A DNA stretch of 64,000 nt from Haliotis asinina (taxonomy: Eukaryota > Mollusca > Gastropoda > Lepetellida > Haliotidae). The stretch is from contig NC_090285.1 of the NCBI RefSeq assembly GCF_037392515.1, positions 1,677,501 to 1,741,500 on the forward strand. The letters are read 5' to 3'. The translations under genes and the position numbers were made by a program. Shown here one piece after another: positions 1 to 9,934 of the stretch (position 1 is the stretch's first letter; each line of letters starts with the position of its first letter). The notes below the pieces were generated by a model. It was given only the letters and a program-made list of their open reading frames with translations. It was not told the origin of the DNA and ran no database searches.

Positions 1-414
1 AAACTCACAGAGGGCAAACTCTGTCAGCAGCTTGTGTAGGCGGCGGATGCGATCACCAGGTTGAGCAGGAAACCCGTCGCTAACACCAGTCCTGATGTCA
101 TCACGGAATGCCAGGGATCCGCTCACATGACTTTCACCCCTAATTTTAGGGGGATATCGCTTTATTGATTTCATTTACGTCTGCGACAGATGGTCTCCGA
201 GTTTCGTTATAAATTCAGAAGCACTTGTCAGTTTGGTTTTCGCCTCACTCACCTTATACAATTACAAGATACCCACGTTTAGCAGGAAAATGCCCACCTC
301 GTCAAGCATGCAGTTAACCCCCGTGCGATGTTGCCGAAAATGACACTGAATATTTTGGATGGTATGAGCCATGTGTATTTTGCAGTACTAAACCAATACG
401 CAGTTGTCTTTATT
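1..414. other. Left edge of unit 1, intronic or intergenic
   Basis: No coding exon is visible. From about 85 onward the sequence matches the intron that follows the repeat-bearing exon in units 2-5 (the 'caccagtcctgatgtcat' stretch and the 'cccctaattttaggggg' palindrome). This is therefore the intron before the first EF-hand exon of the unit 1 plus-strand gene. The exon that should precede it is not recognisable in bases 1-85, which diverge from the other units. Confidence 0.5.
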
Positions 415-570
415 TGTCAGTCGGTCTGACGAGGTAGTCTTAAAGATAAAGAATTTAGTCTTGGCAACGAAGATGTGGGTTCGGATCCCCACAGTGGTAC
501 AATGTATGAATCCCATTTCCGACGTACTGGAATATTGTTAATGCCAAACTCACCCACTGACTCATCTCTG
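415..570 (+). repeat. tRNA-derived SINE, unit 1
   Basis: A box-B-like motif GGTTCGGATCC lies near 479-489, followed by 'ggtacaatgtatgaatccc' and the tail 'tactggaatattg ... actcacccactgactca'. This arrangement is typical of the gastropod tRNA-related SINE that I recognise from memory. The 3' tail runs to within about 25 bp of the splice acceptor of the EF-hand exon at 594. Equivalents sit at the same place in units 2, 3 and 5 and, truncated, in unit 4, so the insertion predates the array. Confidence 0.6.
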
Positions 571-593
571 AACTGAATGGTTCTGCGCTACAG

Positions 594-2538
594 GACGTAC
601 GTCGGTCGCCAAGCAGAACTCCTGGACACCAACAAAGATGGGCGCGTAGACAGGTCCGAGGCTGCCAACTATCTTGGGGTGGATCACGAGGACGAAGAAC
701 TTCACGATTTCATGGACAAGGCTGATTTCAAACGTGAGTACCTCCGCTTGACGTTCACCATACATTGATCCAGTGGTAGGTAGGGAGGTAGGTAAGGTTT
801 TAGGACCTTGGGCCTTAAAAGGCCTATATGCACCCAACACTTAACAAACAGTTAAATTCTTTCCCAGCCAAATTACGTCGTACGTATCCGTTTAAACGAG
901 GACGTCTAATACAGCACTTTGTATGCAACCATACATTAAATTATCATACATTAGATAAGTATTGCGTTCAGTGTAAAATTGGTTTTGGTTTTATTAAGCA
1001 CAATGTCTTTATGAGCATTACGTGGGTTTTCATGAGCTGGACATTCAACGAGGTAGTGCTGAGCTGTTTCTGGGCAGTGTAAGTTACAGCTTTGTCGATC
1101 CAGTCTACTAAAGGGCGACGGATTACCTTGTGGAATAATTATCATTTAGCATTGCTTTGGAAAGAATGAAAAGGTCATTACGCCATTGCTGCTCTCTTTA
1201 AACAGATTAACGTTCTGAATAGATAAAAGATTCAAATCTTAGAAAAGGCATTTAGATGCAAGACTCGTTTGTATTTCGGTTTAGAATCGGAGTATCTGGG
1301 TTACGTTATATTGTGGCTTGTGTCTAAAACTCAGCTCACTATCTCAGTTGACTCCCGTGTGCATTGCAGGCGACGGTATAGTGGACTTGGACGAGTTCCT
1401 GGATGCCGCCATCATGGCACAAGCCCAGAAGGAACATCGTAAGTTGTTTCTATAGGCCCAGTTCTGATCAAAAGCTATATGTAACTACAATGGTTACGAG
1501 TTATCCTACACGGGCTACGGATTAGGGTCAGAATTAGTTTTGGAACGAACATATTCTTTAGGGTTTACGCATAGGTTTTCGTATTGTTTATAGTTTGGGT
1601 TGGAGTTAGGTTAATGGCGGACATATTTTATAGGGTATACGGTTAGGGTTAGAATTAGGTTAGGGCGGACATATTTTATAGGGTTTATGGATAGGGTTAC
1701 AATTAACTTAGGGGCGGACATATTCTTTAGGGTTTACGGTTAGGGTTAGAGTTAGGCTACGGGGAGGACATATTTTGTAGGGTTTACCGTTAGGGATTGA
1801 ATTAAGTTAGGTGTGGACATATTTACAGGCATTTCGGGTTAGGGTTGAAAGTGATATTATACAAAGCTCCTGATAAACTATGTTTGGGTATATCCTGAGG
1901 CACAAAACATGTTATGTATCGTTCCTGGGATGGAGATCAGGTGGAAAGAGTGGCTTCCGGGTACACACACTGGACACTTGACACCTTATTGTGGAGGCCT
2001 GGCTGAACCACCGTGTCATGTCACCTATGTAGGATGGACTGACTGTCCCGGACTTCCCCAGGGATGTAGTATCGGTTATTACGGGTACTTGAAATACACC
2101 GGAACTATTGCAAAAACATGGCTGCCCTGTTGTTTCGGTGTAGCTGAACTATTGCCGAAATGTGGCTGTACTATTGCTTGAATCTGGCAGCCCTGTTGTT
2201 TAGGTGTGGCTGGAATATTGCTGATTGCTGACGCCACTTAATCCCTTGCCTGGCACGTGCAGATGCAGGCTAGGATTGTCCTCCTTGTCCTGTGTACCAT
2301 TTCAGGGGATCTGTCTCGTTGACTTGGTGGATGTTTGCCAACGTATTCCAGTGGCGCTCCTGGTGCTCATGACTACAGTTACTGTGTAACTGTGTATCCA
2401 CAGACTGGCGTCAGGTAGCTGGGATAGTGCGTATTGTGTCGTGAAACACGAAACCAATCAAAACCCTCCAAATCTGGAAGTGATCCATCTGCTGGTGGAT
2501 ATGTAATGTTACTTCTTCTGTCTGTTTCAGTTGACTGA
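594..2538 (+). CDS. EF-hand calcium-binding protein, plus-strand gene of unit 1 (5' exon(s) not seen)
   Basis: Coding exons are 594-733, 1370-1438 and 2531-2538. Acceptors are 'gctacag', 'cattgcag' and 'ctgtttcag'; donors are C|gtgagt and C|gtaagt. Exon 594-733 encodes a canonical EF-hand loop, DTNKDGRVDRSE. Splicing to 1370 completes a second loop, DFKRDGIVDLDE, followed by a short tail ending ...QKEHLD and a TGA stop at 2536-2538. Loop positions 1, 3, 5, 9 and 12 carry Asp/Asn/Glu in the first loop. In the second loop position 3 is Lys, so its affinity may be lower. The first exon begins in phase 2 (AG|G), so at least one upstream exon is missing from the window or unrecognised. An AATAAA follows at 2589. 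The gene converges on the minus-strand paralogue at 5544-7822. The exact role is unknown; the EF-hand assignment is secure and the gene model is inferred. Confidence 0.65.
1500..1850. repeat. 49-bp TTAGGG-containing minisatellite in the last intron, unit 1
   Basis: About six or seven degenerate copies of a 48-50-bp unit, each with 'ggacatatt', 'atagggttta' and one or more TTAGGG hexamers. Successive 'acatatt' motifs lie 48-50 bp apart at about 1621, 1669, 1718, 1768 and 1817. The array is intronic, and the hexamers are embedded in a longer unit, so it is not a true telomeric run. Confidence 0.75.
2075..2260. repeat. Short degenerate repeats ending in a SINE-like tail
   Basis: Three related segments built on 'aactattgc ... 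catggctgccctgttgttt' are followed by 'gtggctggaatattgctga', which resembles the tail of the gastropod SINE. The stretch is intronic in the unit 1 plus-strand gene and is repeated in unit 2 at about 27040-27185. Confidence 0.4.
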
Positions 2539-2588
2539 GTATATGAACACATTTACATCCATGTGTATCAACACACACGCCAATATTC

Positions 2589-2594
2589 AATAAA
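2589..2594 (+). terminator. Poly(A) signal AATAAA of the unit 1 plus-strand EF-hand gene
   Basis: A canonical AATAAA about 50 bp past the predicted TGA stop, in the same last exon. It is conserved in all five units. Confidence 0.6.
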
Positions 2595-2611
2595 GTTACA
2601 TTTTGTTTCAT

Positions 2612-2790
2612 GTCAACTCTTGTGTTTTATACACTATGGTTGATGTACAGGGCTTCTGTTTCATGTCAACTCTCCTTGTTGTGTTTCATACAGTGTGGTT
2701 GATGTACAGGGCTTCTGTTTCATGTCAACTCTTCTTGTTGTGTTTTATACAGTGTGATTGATGTACAGGGCTTCTGCCAATACTGTAGAT
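2612..2790. repeat. 59-bp direct repeats downstream of the plus-strand gene, unit 1
   Basis: Copies of a roughly 59-bp unit containing 'tcatgtcaactctccttg' and 'tggttgatgtacagggctt'. Copy number differs between units: about three here, two in unit 2, three in units 3 and 4, four in unit 5. Confidence 0.7.
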
Positions 2791-2904
2791 GCAGGCGCCG
2801 TGTAGGTTCTCATAACAATCTGGCCTAACATCCAAACAGGATTGTCAACTTGCTGGTCAAGTTTACCGAATTTCTTTGAGTGGCATTATTTAGAAGTTGG
2901 GGAG

Positions 2905-3068
2905 TAATATAAGGACAAGCTTTATGGATTTACAGTTTCTTTATTCTTTATTCAGATGATGCGACGTTTCCATACAGATTCTATATCTTTGTCAGATACC
3001 AGCTTGACAACGATACAAAAATCTGAATAAAGAACTTGTTCATCCATAAAGCTTGCCCTTATAAGTTT
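2905..3068. repeat. Hairpin (foldback/MITE-like) element, unit 1
   Basis: Outer arms 'ataaggacaagctttatgg' and 'ccataaagcttgcccttat' are inverted repeats. This copy has lost part of its right arm. The complete form is in units 3-5, where the arms are about 60 bp and the inner arms contain GATGATGCGACGTTTC and its complement. Confidence 0.55.
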
Positions 3069-3087
3069 AGGGAAATGGCGCCATGAG

Positions 3088-4330
3088 ACGTATAGAAGTA
3101 TTACCTAGCTTTTCTGGACGCCTTACGGCCCTAGTAATTATGTGGATGTCAGTGGGAAATTATAACTCGGTGTAGAGGATGGCTACTCACACCAACACTA
3201 CACAACATACAACACAAGACCTGAAGCAGAGTTTAGATGCGTTTATTACTAGTCCTAGATATTCTCTGACATAATACATGATACATAATACATACAACTT
3301 GATTTTACATTACTGCCTTGTTCATTCACGTCCTCATGTTGACTTCATAATTTTAAACAGCTTGATTCCATATCACACTGCCGACTTCATAACTTAAATA
3401 TCAATCTGCCGACTTCATAGTGAAGCAGTTTTAAATCACATATGCTTTGTATATAATATTGTAATATATTTTGGAAGTGAAAGATATGCATTATAGAATA
3501 TGTGTAAAGACAAATTACATTAACGTTATCAAAAGTGCTGTTCAGTTCGGCACTGAATGAAAATAGTTTTGCAACTCTGTACACTAACACAGCAACACTA
3601 AACTGACTACAGAACATTTCACAGGTGAGTTTAGCCTACACTATGCTGTGCAACATTGCTAAAATATACATTTATATGGTTATACCAATTACAGTGTACC
3701 AGAATGTATCAGGACTTCTACATGTACGTGAAGTTACATTTAGCCAGAATATGGAGTGAAATAGGTACATAAATAGACAGAACTTCAGTGTTAAAAATAA
3801 CTTAGATGTCTTACAAGGATACAATTCAAATACAAGTTACAAAGAAATAGAAATATTGGCCAACATACCTGAAGCGAGTTTAGATGCGTTTATTACCAGT
3901 CACAGATATTCTTTGGTTTGGGTCTGGGACTGGGCTGCTTATAAAAGCAGGTATGTTACCAATTCAACGTGTCAATGTCGGTAAATTATATAATATAGAT
4001 ACATGTGTCCACTTTTAATATATAATGAATACAGATAGTGGCTTTATCTAGCCGAGTTTGAAGTAATGTTGAATTACAAGACTGGCTGTAGTTTGGGGTA
4101 ACCTGTACGCATAGCCCTAGACTGTGTATCATATGGCGTGACACCGCGGTCGGTAGATTGTAAAGTGAAATACGATAATAGGTTATAAATTTGACCGGGA
4201 GATGAATTTAGTTTTACTACATTAAACTTCGTTAAACTTGGTTAATCTAAATATTGTGAATGTTTAGTTTCGAAACTGGATTTTGACAATAACTTTAAAG
4301 GGAAAAATTTGATAAATTGTGGCATGCTAG
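3088..4330. repeat. Unit 1-specific insertion, about 1.25 kb, unassigned
   Basis: Units 2-5 run directly from 'catgagacgta' to 'gaaggaaattcacac', whereas unit 1 has about 1.25 kb in between. The insert is AT-rich, with no convincing gene. It contains two near-identical segments of about 45 bp, 'gagtttagatgcgtttatta', at about 3230 and 3878. On the minus strand each carries AATAAA. This could be a fragment of an old retroelement, but no protein domain is visible and the family is not assigned. Confidence 0.4.
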
Positions 4331-4554
4331 CAGAAGGAAATTCACACAAAATACCGAGTGGAGATTAGAGCGAGGCGCACACACGAACACACAGTCTCAA
4401 CCTATGTTCGAGCGGTGTTTGGTTAACGCATGTTTTCTAATGTTCTATTTATGACCAGGCAGCATATATTTTAACACATAAAGCAAAACTAACAGACATG
4501 GGGTCAACACAGTTAGTTAGTCCTACTGCAGCCACATTACAGACCTGAATATAT

Positions 4555-4830
4555 TCCAGTCCGGAGTGAACAATTAAACCGGTGATTGCTATCTTAATAT
4601 TACGTTGGGACACGTTATCATATCAGGGTTGACGCCATATAACTCGAACATTGCTCAGTGCGGCGTAAACCTAAACTCACACCAATTAGTAGCCAGAGGC
4701 TGTTCAACTAACCAGGTGGACGATCTCAGAGACTTGACTGTTTCAATGTACCATGACGGGTCAGTAGCTGCTCACAGTATCAACCAGTGGTTTGCCTCAC
4801 CAATAATCGATTATGTACCAACTAAGTTAC
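4555..4830. repeat. Gastropod SINE-like module, unit 1
   Basis: Contains 'gccatataactcgaacattg' and 'ctcagtgcggcgtaaac', matching the 'CGCCATATAGCTGGAATATT' and 'GCTGAGTGCGGCGTAAA' segments I know from abalone interspersed repeats. It is present in every unit, in open frames that are not conserved, so I do not read it as coding. Confidence 0.5.
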
Positions 4831-5066
4831 CATAGCCTATATACATCAACAAAACAAAATGTATTTGCTCTTTTGTATAACAAAATGCTAAATGACGTCA
4901 CCTAAAGTGATTTTACGTTCCCTTCCTCCCTTCCGCGAAAAAAAAACCCCAACAACGTTAATTATAATAAGAGCCGTAAATCTGCACGTGTGTAAAAACT
5001 ACCATCCAACTGAACCCGAGTTAGATCCAACATCACCTGCAACAAATATAAATGTTTGAGTGAAAG

Positions 5067-5072
5067 TTTAAT
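5067..5072 (-). terminator. Candidate poly(A) signal (ATTAAA) of the unit 1 minus-strand gene
   Basis: The minus strand reads ATTAAA about 470 bp past the predicted stop. It is conserved in units 2 and 4 (28880-28885 and 52484-52489) and missing in unit 3, where the 3' end of the gene is deleted. Confidence 0.35.
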
Positions 5073-5543
5073 CAATGCACACAACACGCCAATATCAATA
5101 AGAGGTAAAATAAAATTTAGTTCACGGCAAAGGTTCGACATTCGGTAGCCTCGTTCTGGATTCCGACGTCAGATCGTGGGACTGAAACATACGGACAGTT
5201 CTGTGTATCAGGTGTGTATGATGATGTAGGTTGTGTAGATGATGTGGTCAGTAGATGATTCACATCAATGGAACTGAGTTACATGTCATTTAAGATCGTC
5301 TTTGACACAAGGCATTGCTCAACAACACTCGCGCTCACACAATCACCAAAGCACAAATGGATATACCCTCGCACATACACACTTTTAGACGACGATATCG
5401 TATGGTATGTAATTGGGAAATGTTTCCACGTAATATTCCGTGAGAGATCTCTGGTAACATGCGTGAGTAGGTCCCCATCAAACGTTGCTTGTAATAGCTC
5501 TCTTGTAACCTATGCAGTCTTCAGTAACGAATGCTTGAAAGAG

Positions 5544-7822
5544 TTATCTTATAACCGAGGCTGTAAGAGGGGTGGTACGTAAGTTCCTACGCTTTCATGC
5601 TTTTGGAGCTGAGAGTAATGTGGAATATTGAAGAACATCTGTAGACAGACAGAACACTGTGTACTAGTATCTTGGAGGTATGGCTGTTCTCTGAACACTG
5701 TGGGGAGTGGGGGAAGCAGCAAAGTGTAAACAATAATTACCAGATTCTGGACCTTCGTCCTCGAACGTCAGCGCCGCATCAAAGAACTCGTCCACATCCA
5801 CGTTGCCATCACCTTTCAACCATTACAGAAACGACAATCTGAGGACATGCGTGAAGCCAATGAATCGGACCACAGTGATCGAGTAAAAGCTTTGGTATCT
5901 ACCATTAAAATGTTGTATATAGTGATGTAACAAACATAAACCTTTGCTTATCGTCTATTAGTTAAAATGGTTGTCTACATCACAGAGCTGCATTTGACTC
6001 AACAATGTAACTAAGTACAATCACCCTTCAGACCCAGTGAGACAGTCACACGTACGCACGCACGCGCGCACACCCATTACAAATTGTCAGTGTTAAATGC
6101 GTTATGCTTCCAGCTGTTACGAGCTTCACGTAGCCAGCAACTCACGTTTGGCATCGGCCATGTTCATGAAGTGGTCGAGTTGGGTGTCGCTTTGGTCGAC
6201 TCCGAAGTAGCTAGCGGCCTCGGACCTGTCCACCAATCCATCTGTGTTCGCGTCCACAGCCCGGATCTCACGCTCTGTAAACTTTCTGTTGAAGTGAATA
6301 TTTGCATTGAATGAACATGAAAACGTTCACATCGTTAGGAGCATTCAAAATAATTGAATTTCTAATCATCAGTCGACATGAGTCACCATCAGTCGGTATG
6401 CTCAGCATATCGGAGTCAGGTAACTGAGCGTATGATTGTTTGCCGACCTAGTGCATGCACCGCCGATGACGTCAATGTAATGCTACACTGTGCATTTGTG
6501 TACCCTTGTGGGTCGCGCATTTGCACAGGTATAGAGTTCACGTGATTTCCTGTTGTTCAGCATTTTCTCAGAAACACTTGTGTAGTCCTGGAAAAGACAT
6601 CACGCACGCAGTGATTGTGTTGTATGTGTGACTATTCGGGTATGAATCTGTACAGCTACCTTTTATGAACACACGTCATTTAGAAAGTGGTCAAATGTAA
6701 CACATCTTAAATTTGGTATTACACTTTCTCAGTAAAGTACAGATTCCCATTCGGGTTTCGAACCCACACTCTCAGAGTCGAACACCTAATCACCAGCACG
6801 CAAGCCATGTAACCCATTCAGCTACCACGCCTTCCACAAAAACTCATAATTTCACATATGTGCTATACTGTTTAGTTTATCAAAAATACACGTTTTCATT
6901 CAATGAGTTGAGTTTTCCGATGAAACAGTAGTTGACATTAAAACCATACTGAACAAAATACCGATAATCAAATCTGCAAAGAAATCATTTTTAAGGGGCA
7001 CAGATGAATCATATCATTTGACCATTTGTCACCTAAGCGATAAAAATCAGAGTAACTTTGATTAGCAACAGAAACAAAGTTCAGTTCTCGTTAAGGCAAA
7101 CTACCTGTGAAAGTCAGCGAAACGGACTTTTCTACTGACAATCATTAATGACACCGGGTGTTCGTGAGAAGAGTAATATGTTGCATGACAAAATTAAGCG
7201 TTACAGTCCTCGTACAGCAGTACGTACTCCAGCCATCCGGTGGTGGCTTGTACACAAAACAAACAAGTGATCAATCGACTAGAAAGTCCACTGACAGTAC
7301 GGTGAAATTGCTAATGCAAGTGTGGGTAAGTGATTTAAGTTTTAGCAAGATTCTAGCAGTATCACAGCGCGGGACAACAGAAATGGGCTTCACATTGTAT
7401 CCGTGTGGGGAATTGAACCCGAGTTTACGACGTGACGAGCGAACACGTTTACCATTGGGCTATCCCACTGCGTCTTTCTGAAGAGTAGCACTTTTACATA
7501 AAAACAGGCTTGATTGGTGTCTGTTAAAAGTGATAATACTGAATAATGTTGTCGAAACATAATCTTTTACAGTGTACCATAATTAGTAGAACATTGAAAC
7601 TAAGAGTTATTTCAATAAATACGTTAACTGTAAATACCTGTACAGACCACACCCGATCTTTATTCCCGTGTGGTCAGGCCTGAAATAGGTTTTAGCCACA
7701 GTACCCAAAACTGGCTTGATGAAGGGTTTACTTGTTCGTCTCCCCCAACGTTTTCGCCAAAACCCATCCTTTCCCATGACGACCAGGACAGTGGTCAAAC
7801 ATAGAAGAAACGCCAGCTTCAT
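5544..7822 (-). CDS. Small secreted EF-hand protein, minus-strand gene of unit 1
   Basis: Four coding exons: 7638-7822, 6146-6285, 5741-5812 and 5544-5560, all with GT-AG borders and matching phases (AG|A, C|GT, G|CC). The predicted product is 137 aa. Residues 1-16 (MKLAFLLCLTTVLVVM) form a signal peptide. A strongly basic, aromatic stretch, FWRKRWGRR, follows, then a Pro/Lys-rich segment. EF-hand 1 is DANTDGLVDRSE; EF-hand 2, built across the second intron, is DAKRDGNVDVDE. The tail is ...FEDEGPESASVIR. An acceptor, TTTTCAG, lies 7 bp upstream of the ATG, so a 5' untranslated exon probably exists farther upstream. The first coding intron is longer than in the other units because of SINE insertions. 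Likely role: an extracellular calcium-binding protein. Small secreted EF-hand proteins occur in molluscan shell matrix and body fluids, but nothing here fixes the tissue. Confidence 0.72.
6432..6895 (-). repeat. Unit 1-specific insertion carrying a tRNA-like SINE head
   Basis: About 460 bp absent from units 2-4, inside the first coding intron of the minus-strand gene. On the minus strand, about 6835-6735, it reads like a tRNA: 'TGGTAGCTGAATGGGTTA' resembles box A and 'GGGTTCGAAACCCG' is a good box B/T-arm. The cloverleaf is not complete enough for a functional tRNA, so I read it as the head of a tRNA-derived SINE. Confidence 0.5.
7380..7482 (-). repeat. tRNA-derived SINE head, minus strand, unit 1
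   Basis: On the minus strand it reads GCAGTGGGATAGCCCAATGG (box A region), then 'GTTCGCTCGTCACG', then GGGTTCAATTCCCCACA (box B region) and 'ATACAATGTGAAGCCCATTT'. This is the widespread gastropod SINE arrangement. Shorter remnants, with the middle deleted, sit at the same place in units 2 (30645-30705), 3 and 4. Confidence 0.65.
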
Positions 7823-8309
7823 TCTTACTCTGAAAATAATGTCAAATCATGAGAAATTCGGTAATGGAGACATGCGCATAATGTAGTTCATGAAGAGAAG
7901 TTGGCAAGGCCCGATTATTCAAGAGATTTGAAAATTATGTCAAATCGTGAGAATTCGGTAATGGAGACATGTTCTGGTCATGATTACACATGTTCTGGTC
8001 GATGTATATTTACTACACTTCTGCAACAATAATTATGAGCGCAGTTCTCCAGTCTTGCTGCCCCCAGAGCAGCCTCCAACTAACAGACAGGTTGACAGTA
8101 CACGTAGTTCTCTCTTTCTGCTATGTTGCAGTGATTCTGGTTGCCAACATATTTTCAAGCCGTTACTGAGAATAAAAACCAAACAGAAATAAATGAAATA
8201 ATAAAAGAAAAATTGTAAAAGCATTTATCAAATGCTATGGAGAAAACAACAACAAAAAAATCCATTCTCATGAAGATAAATGAACACTTTTATCTCAGGT
8301 GGATTCAGC

Positions 8310-9930
8310 TATAACGACACTAACGTAACTGCTACACTATAGCAGCCTACAATGACACTAACGTAACTCCTACACTATAGCAGCCTACAATGACACTAAG
8401 GTAACTCCTACACTATAGCAGCTACAATGACACTAACGTAACTCATACACTATAGGAGCCTACAATGACACTAAGGTAACTCCTACACTATAGCAGCCTA
8501 CAATGACACTAACGTAACTCCTACACTATAGCAGCTACAATGACACTAAGGTATCTCCTACACTATAGGAGCCTACAACGACACTAAGGTATCTCCTACA
8601 CTATAGCAGCTACAACGACACTAAGGTAACTCATACACTATAGCAGCCTACAATGACACTAACGTAACTCCTACACTATAGGAGCCTACAATGACACTAA
8701 GGTAACTCCTACACTATAGCAGCCTACAATGACACTAAGGTAACTCCTACACTATAGCAGCTACAACGACACTAACGTAACTCCTACACTATAGCAGCTA
8801 CAACGACACTAACGTAACTCCTACACTATAGCAGCCTACAATGACACTAAGGTAACTCCTACACTATAGCAGCCTACAACGACCCTAATGTAACTCCTAC
8901 ACTATAGCAGCTACAACGACACTAACGTAACTCCTACACTATAGCAGCCTACAACGACACTAAGGTATCTCCTACACTATAGCAGCCTACAATGACACTA
9001 ACGTAACTCCTACACTATAGCAGCCTACAATGACACTAACGTAACTCCTACACTATAGCAGCCTACAGTGACACTAACGTAACTCCTACACTATAGCAGG
9101 CTACAATGACACTAAGGTAACTCCTACACTATAGCAGCTACAATGACACTAAGGTAACTCCTACACTATAGCAGCCTACAATGACACTAACGTAACTCCT
9201 ACACTATAGCAGCCTACAATGACACTAACGTTACTCCTACACTATAGCAGCCTACAATGACACTAAGGTATCTCCTACACTATAGCAGCCTACAATGACA
9301 CTAAGGTATCTCCTACACTATAGCAGCTACAACGACACTAAGGTATCTCCTACACTATAGCAGCCTACAATGACACTAACGTAACTCCTACACTATAGCA
9401 GCTACAATGACACTACCGTAACTCCTACACTATAGCAGCCTACAATGACACTAAGGTAACTCCTACACTATAGGAGCCTACAATGACACTAAGGTAACTC
9501 CTACACTATAGCAGCCTACAATGACACTAAGGTAACTCCTACACTATAGCAGCCTACAATGACACTAACGTAACTCCTACACTATAGCAGCTACAACGAC
9601 ACTAAGGTATCTCCTACACTATAGCAGCTACAACGACACTAAGGTAACTCCTACACTATAGCAGCCTACAACGACACTAAGGTATCTCCTACACTATAGG
9701 AGCCTACAACGACACTAACGTAACTCCTACACTATAGCAGCTACAACGACACTAAGGTATCTCCTACACTATAGGAGCTACAACGACACTAACGTAACTC
9801 CTACACTATAGCAGCTACAACGACACTAAGGTATCTCCTACACTATAGGAGCTACAACGACACTAACGTAACTCCTACACTATAGCAGCTACAACGACAC
9901 TAAGGTATCTCCTACACTAAAGGAGCTACA
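8310..9930. repeat. 37-38-bp satellite array, about 43 copies, unit 1 only
   Basis: Head-to-tail copies of a unit containing 'ctcctacactatagcagc', 'ctacaatgacactaa' and 'cgtaa' or 'ggtat'. Copies alternate between 37 and 38 bp according to 'agctac' or 'agcctac'. Variant positions (aacg/aagg, gtaact/gtatct, tgac/cgac) fall in blocks, as expected from unequal exchange. The array begins about 480 bp upstream of the start codon of the minus-strand gene, probably inside its 5' intron, and is absent from units 2-4. Confidence 0.9.
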
Positions 9931-9934
9931 ATTA

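Noticed and set aside
1500-1850. True telomere or chromosome end
   Set aside because: TTAGGG hexamers are embedded in a 49-bp unit inside an intron, and unique sequence continues on both sides.
3387-3617. Minus-strand frame MFCSQFSVAVLVYRV
   Set aside because: Lies in the unit 1-specific AT-rich insertion, with no splice context and no homologue recognised.
4605-4835. Plus-strand frame MGHVIISGLTPYNSNIAQCG
   Set aside because: Coincides with a SINE-like module; the frame is lost in units 3-5.
5268-5582. Plus-strand frame of 104 codons across the 3' end of the minus gene
   Set aside because: Frame and length are not preserved in units 2 and 4. The last exon and 3' UTR of the minus-strand gene explain the conservation.
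6084-6314. Plus-strand frame MSVLNALCFQLLRASRSQQL
   Set aside because: Antisense shadow of the EF-hand exon of the minus-strand gene, which has splice sites and canonical loops.
6735-6835. tRNA gene on the minus strand
   Set aside because: Box A and box B are visible, but the acceptor stem does not pair convincingly and the context is an insertion. It is a tRNA-derived SINE head.
7380-7482. tRNA gene on the minus strand
   Set aside because: Matches the gastropod SINE consensus. The same element with its middle deleted persists in other units, so it is not a functional tRNA.
8310-9930. Possible CRISPR array
   Set aside because: Copies are directly adjacent without unique spacers, and the genome is eukaryotic. 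It is a satellite.
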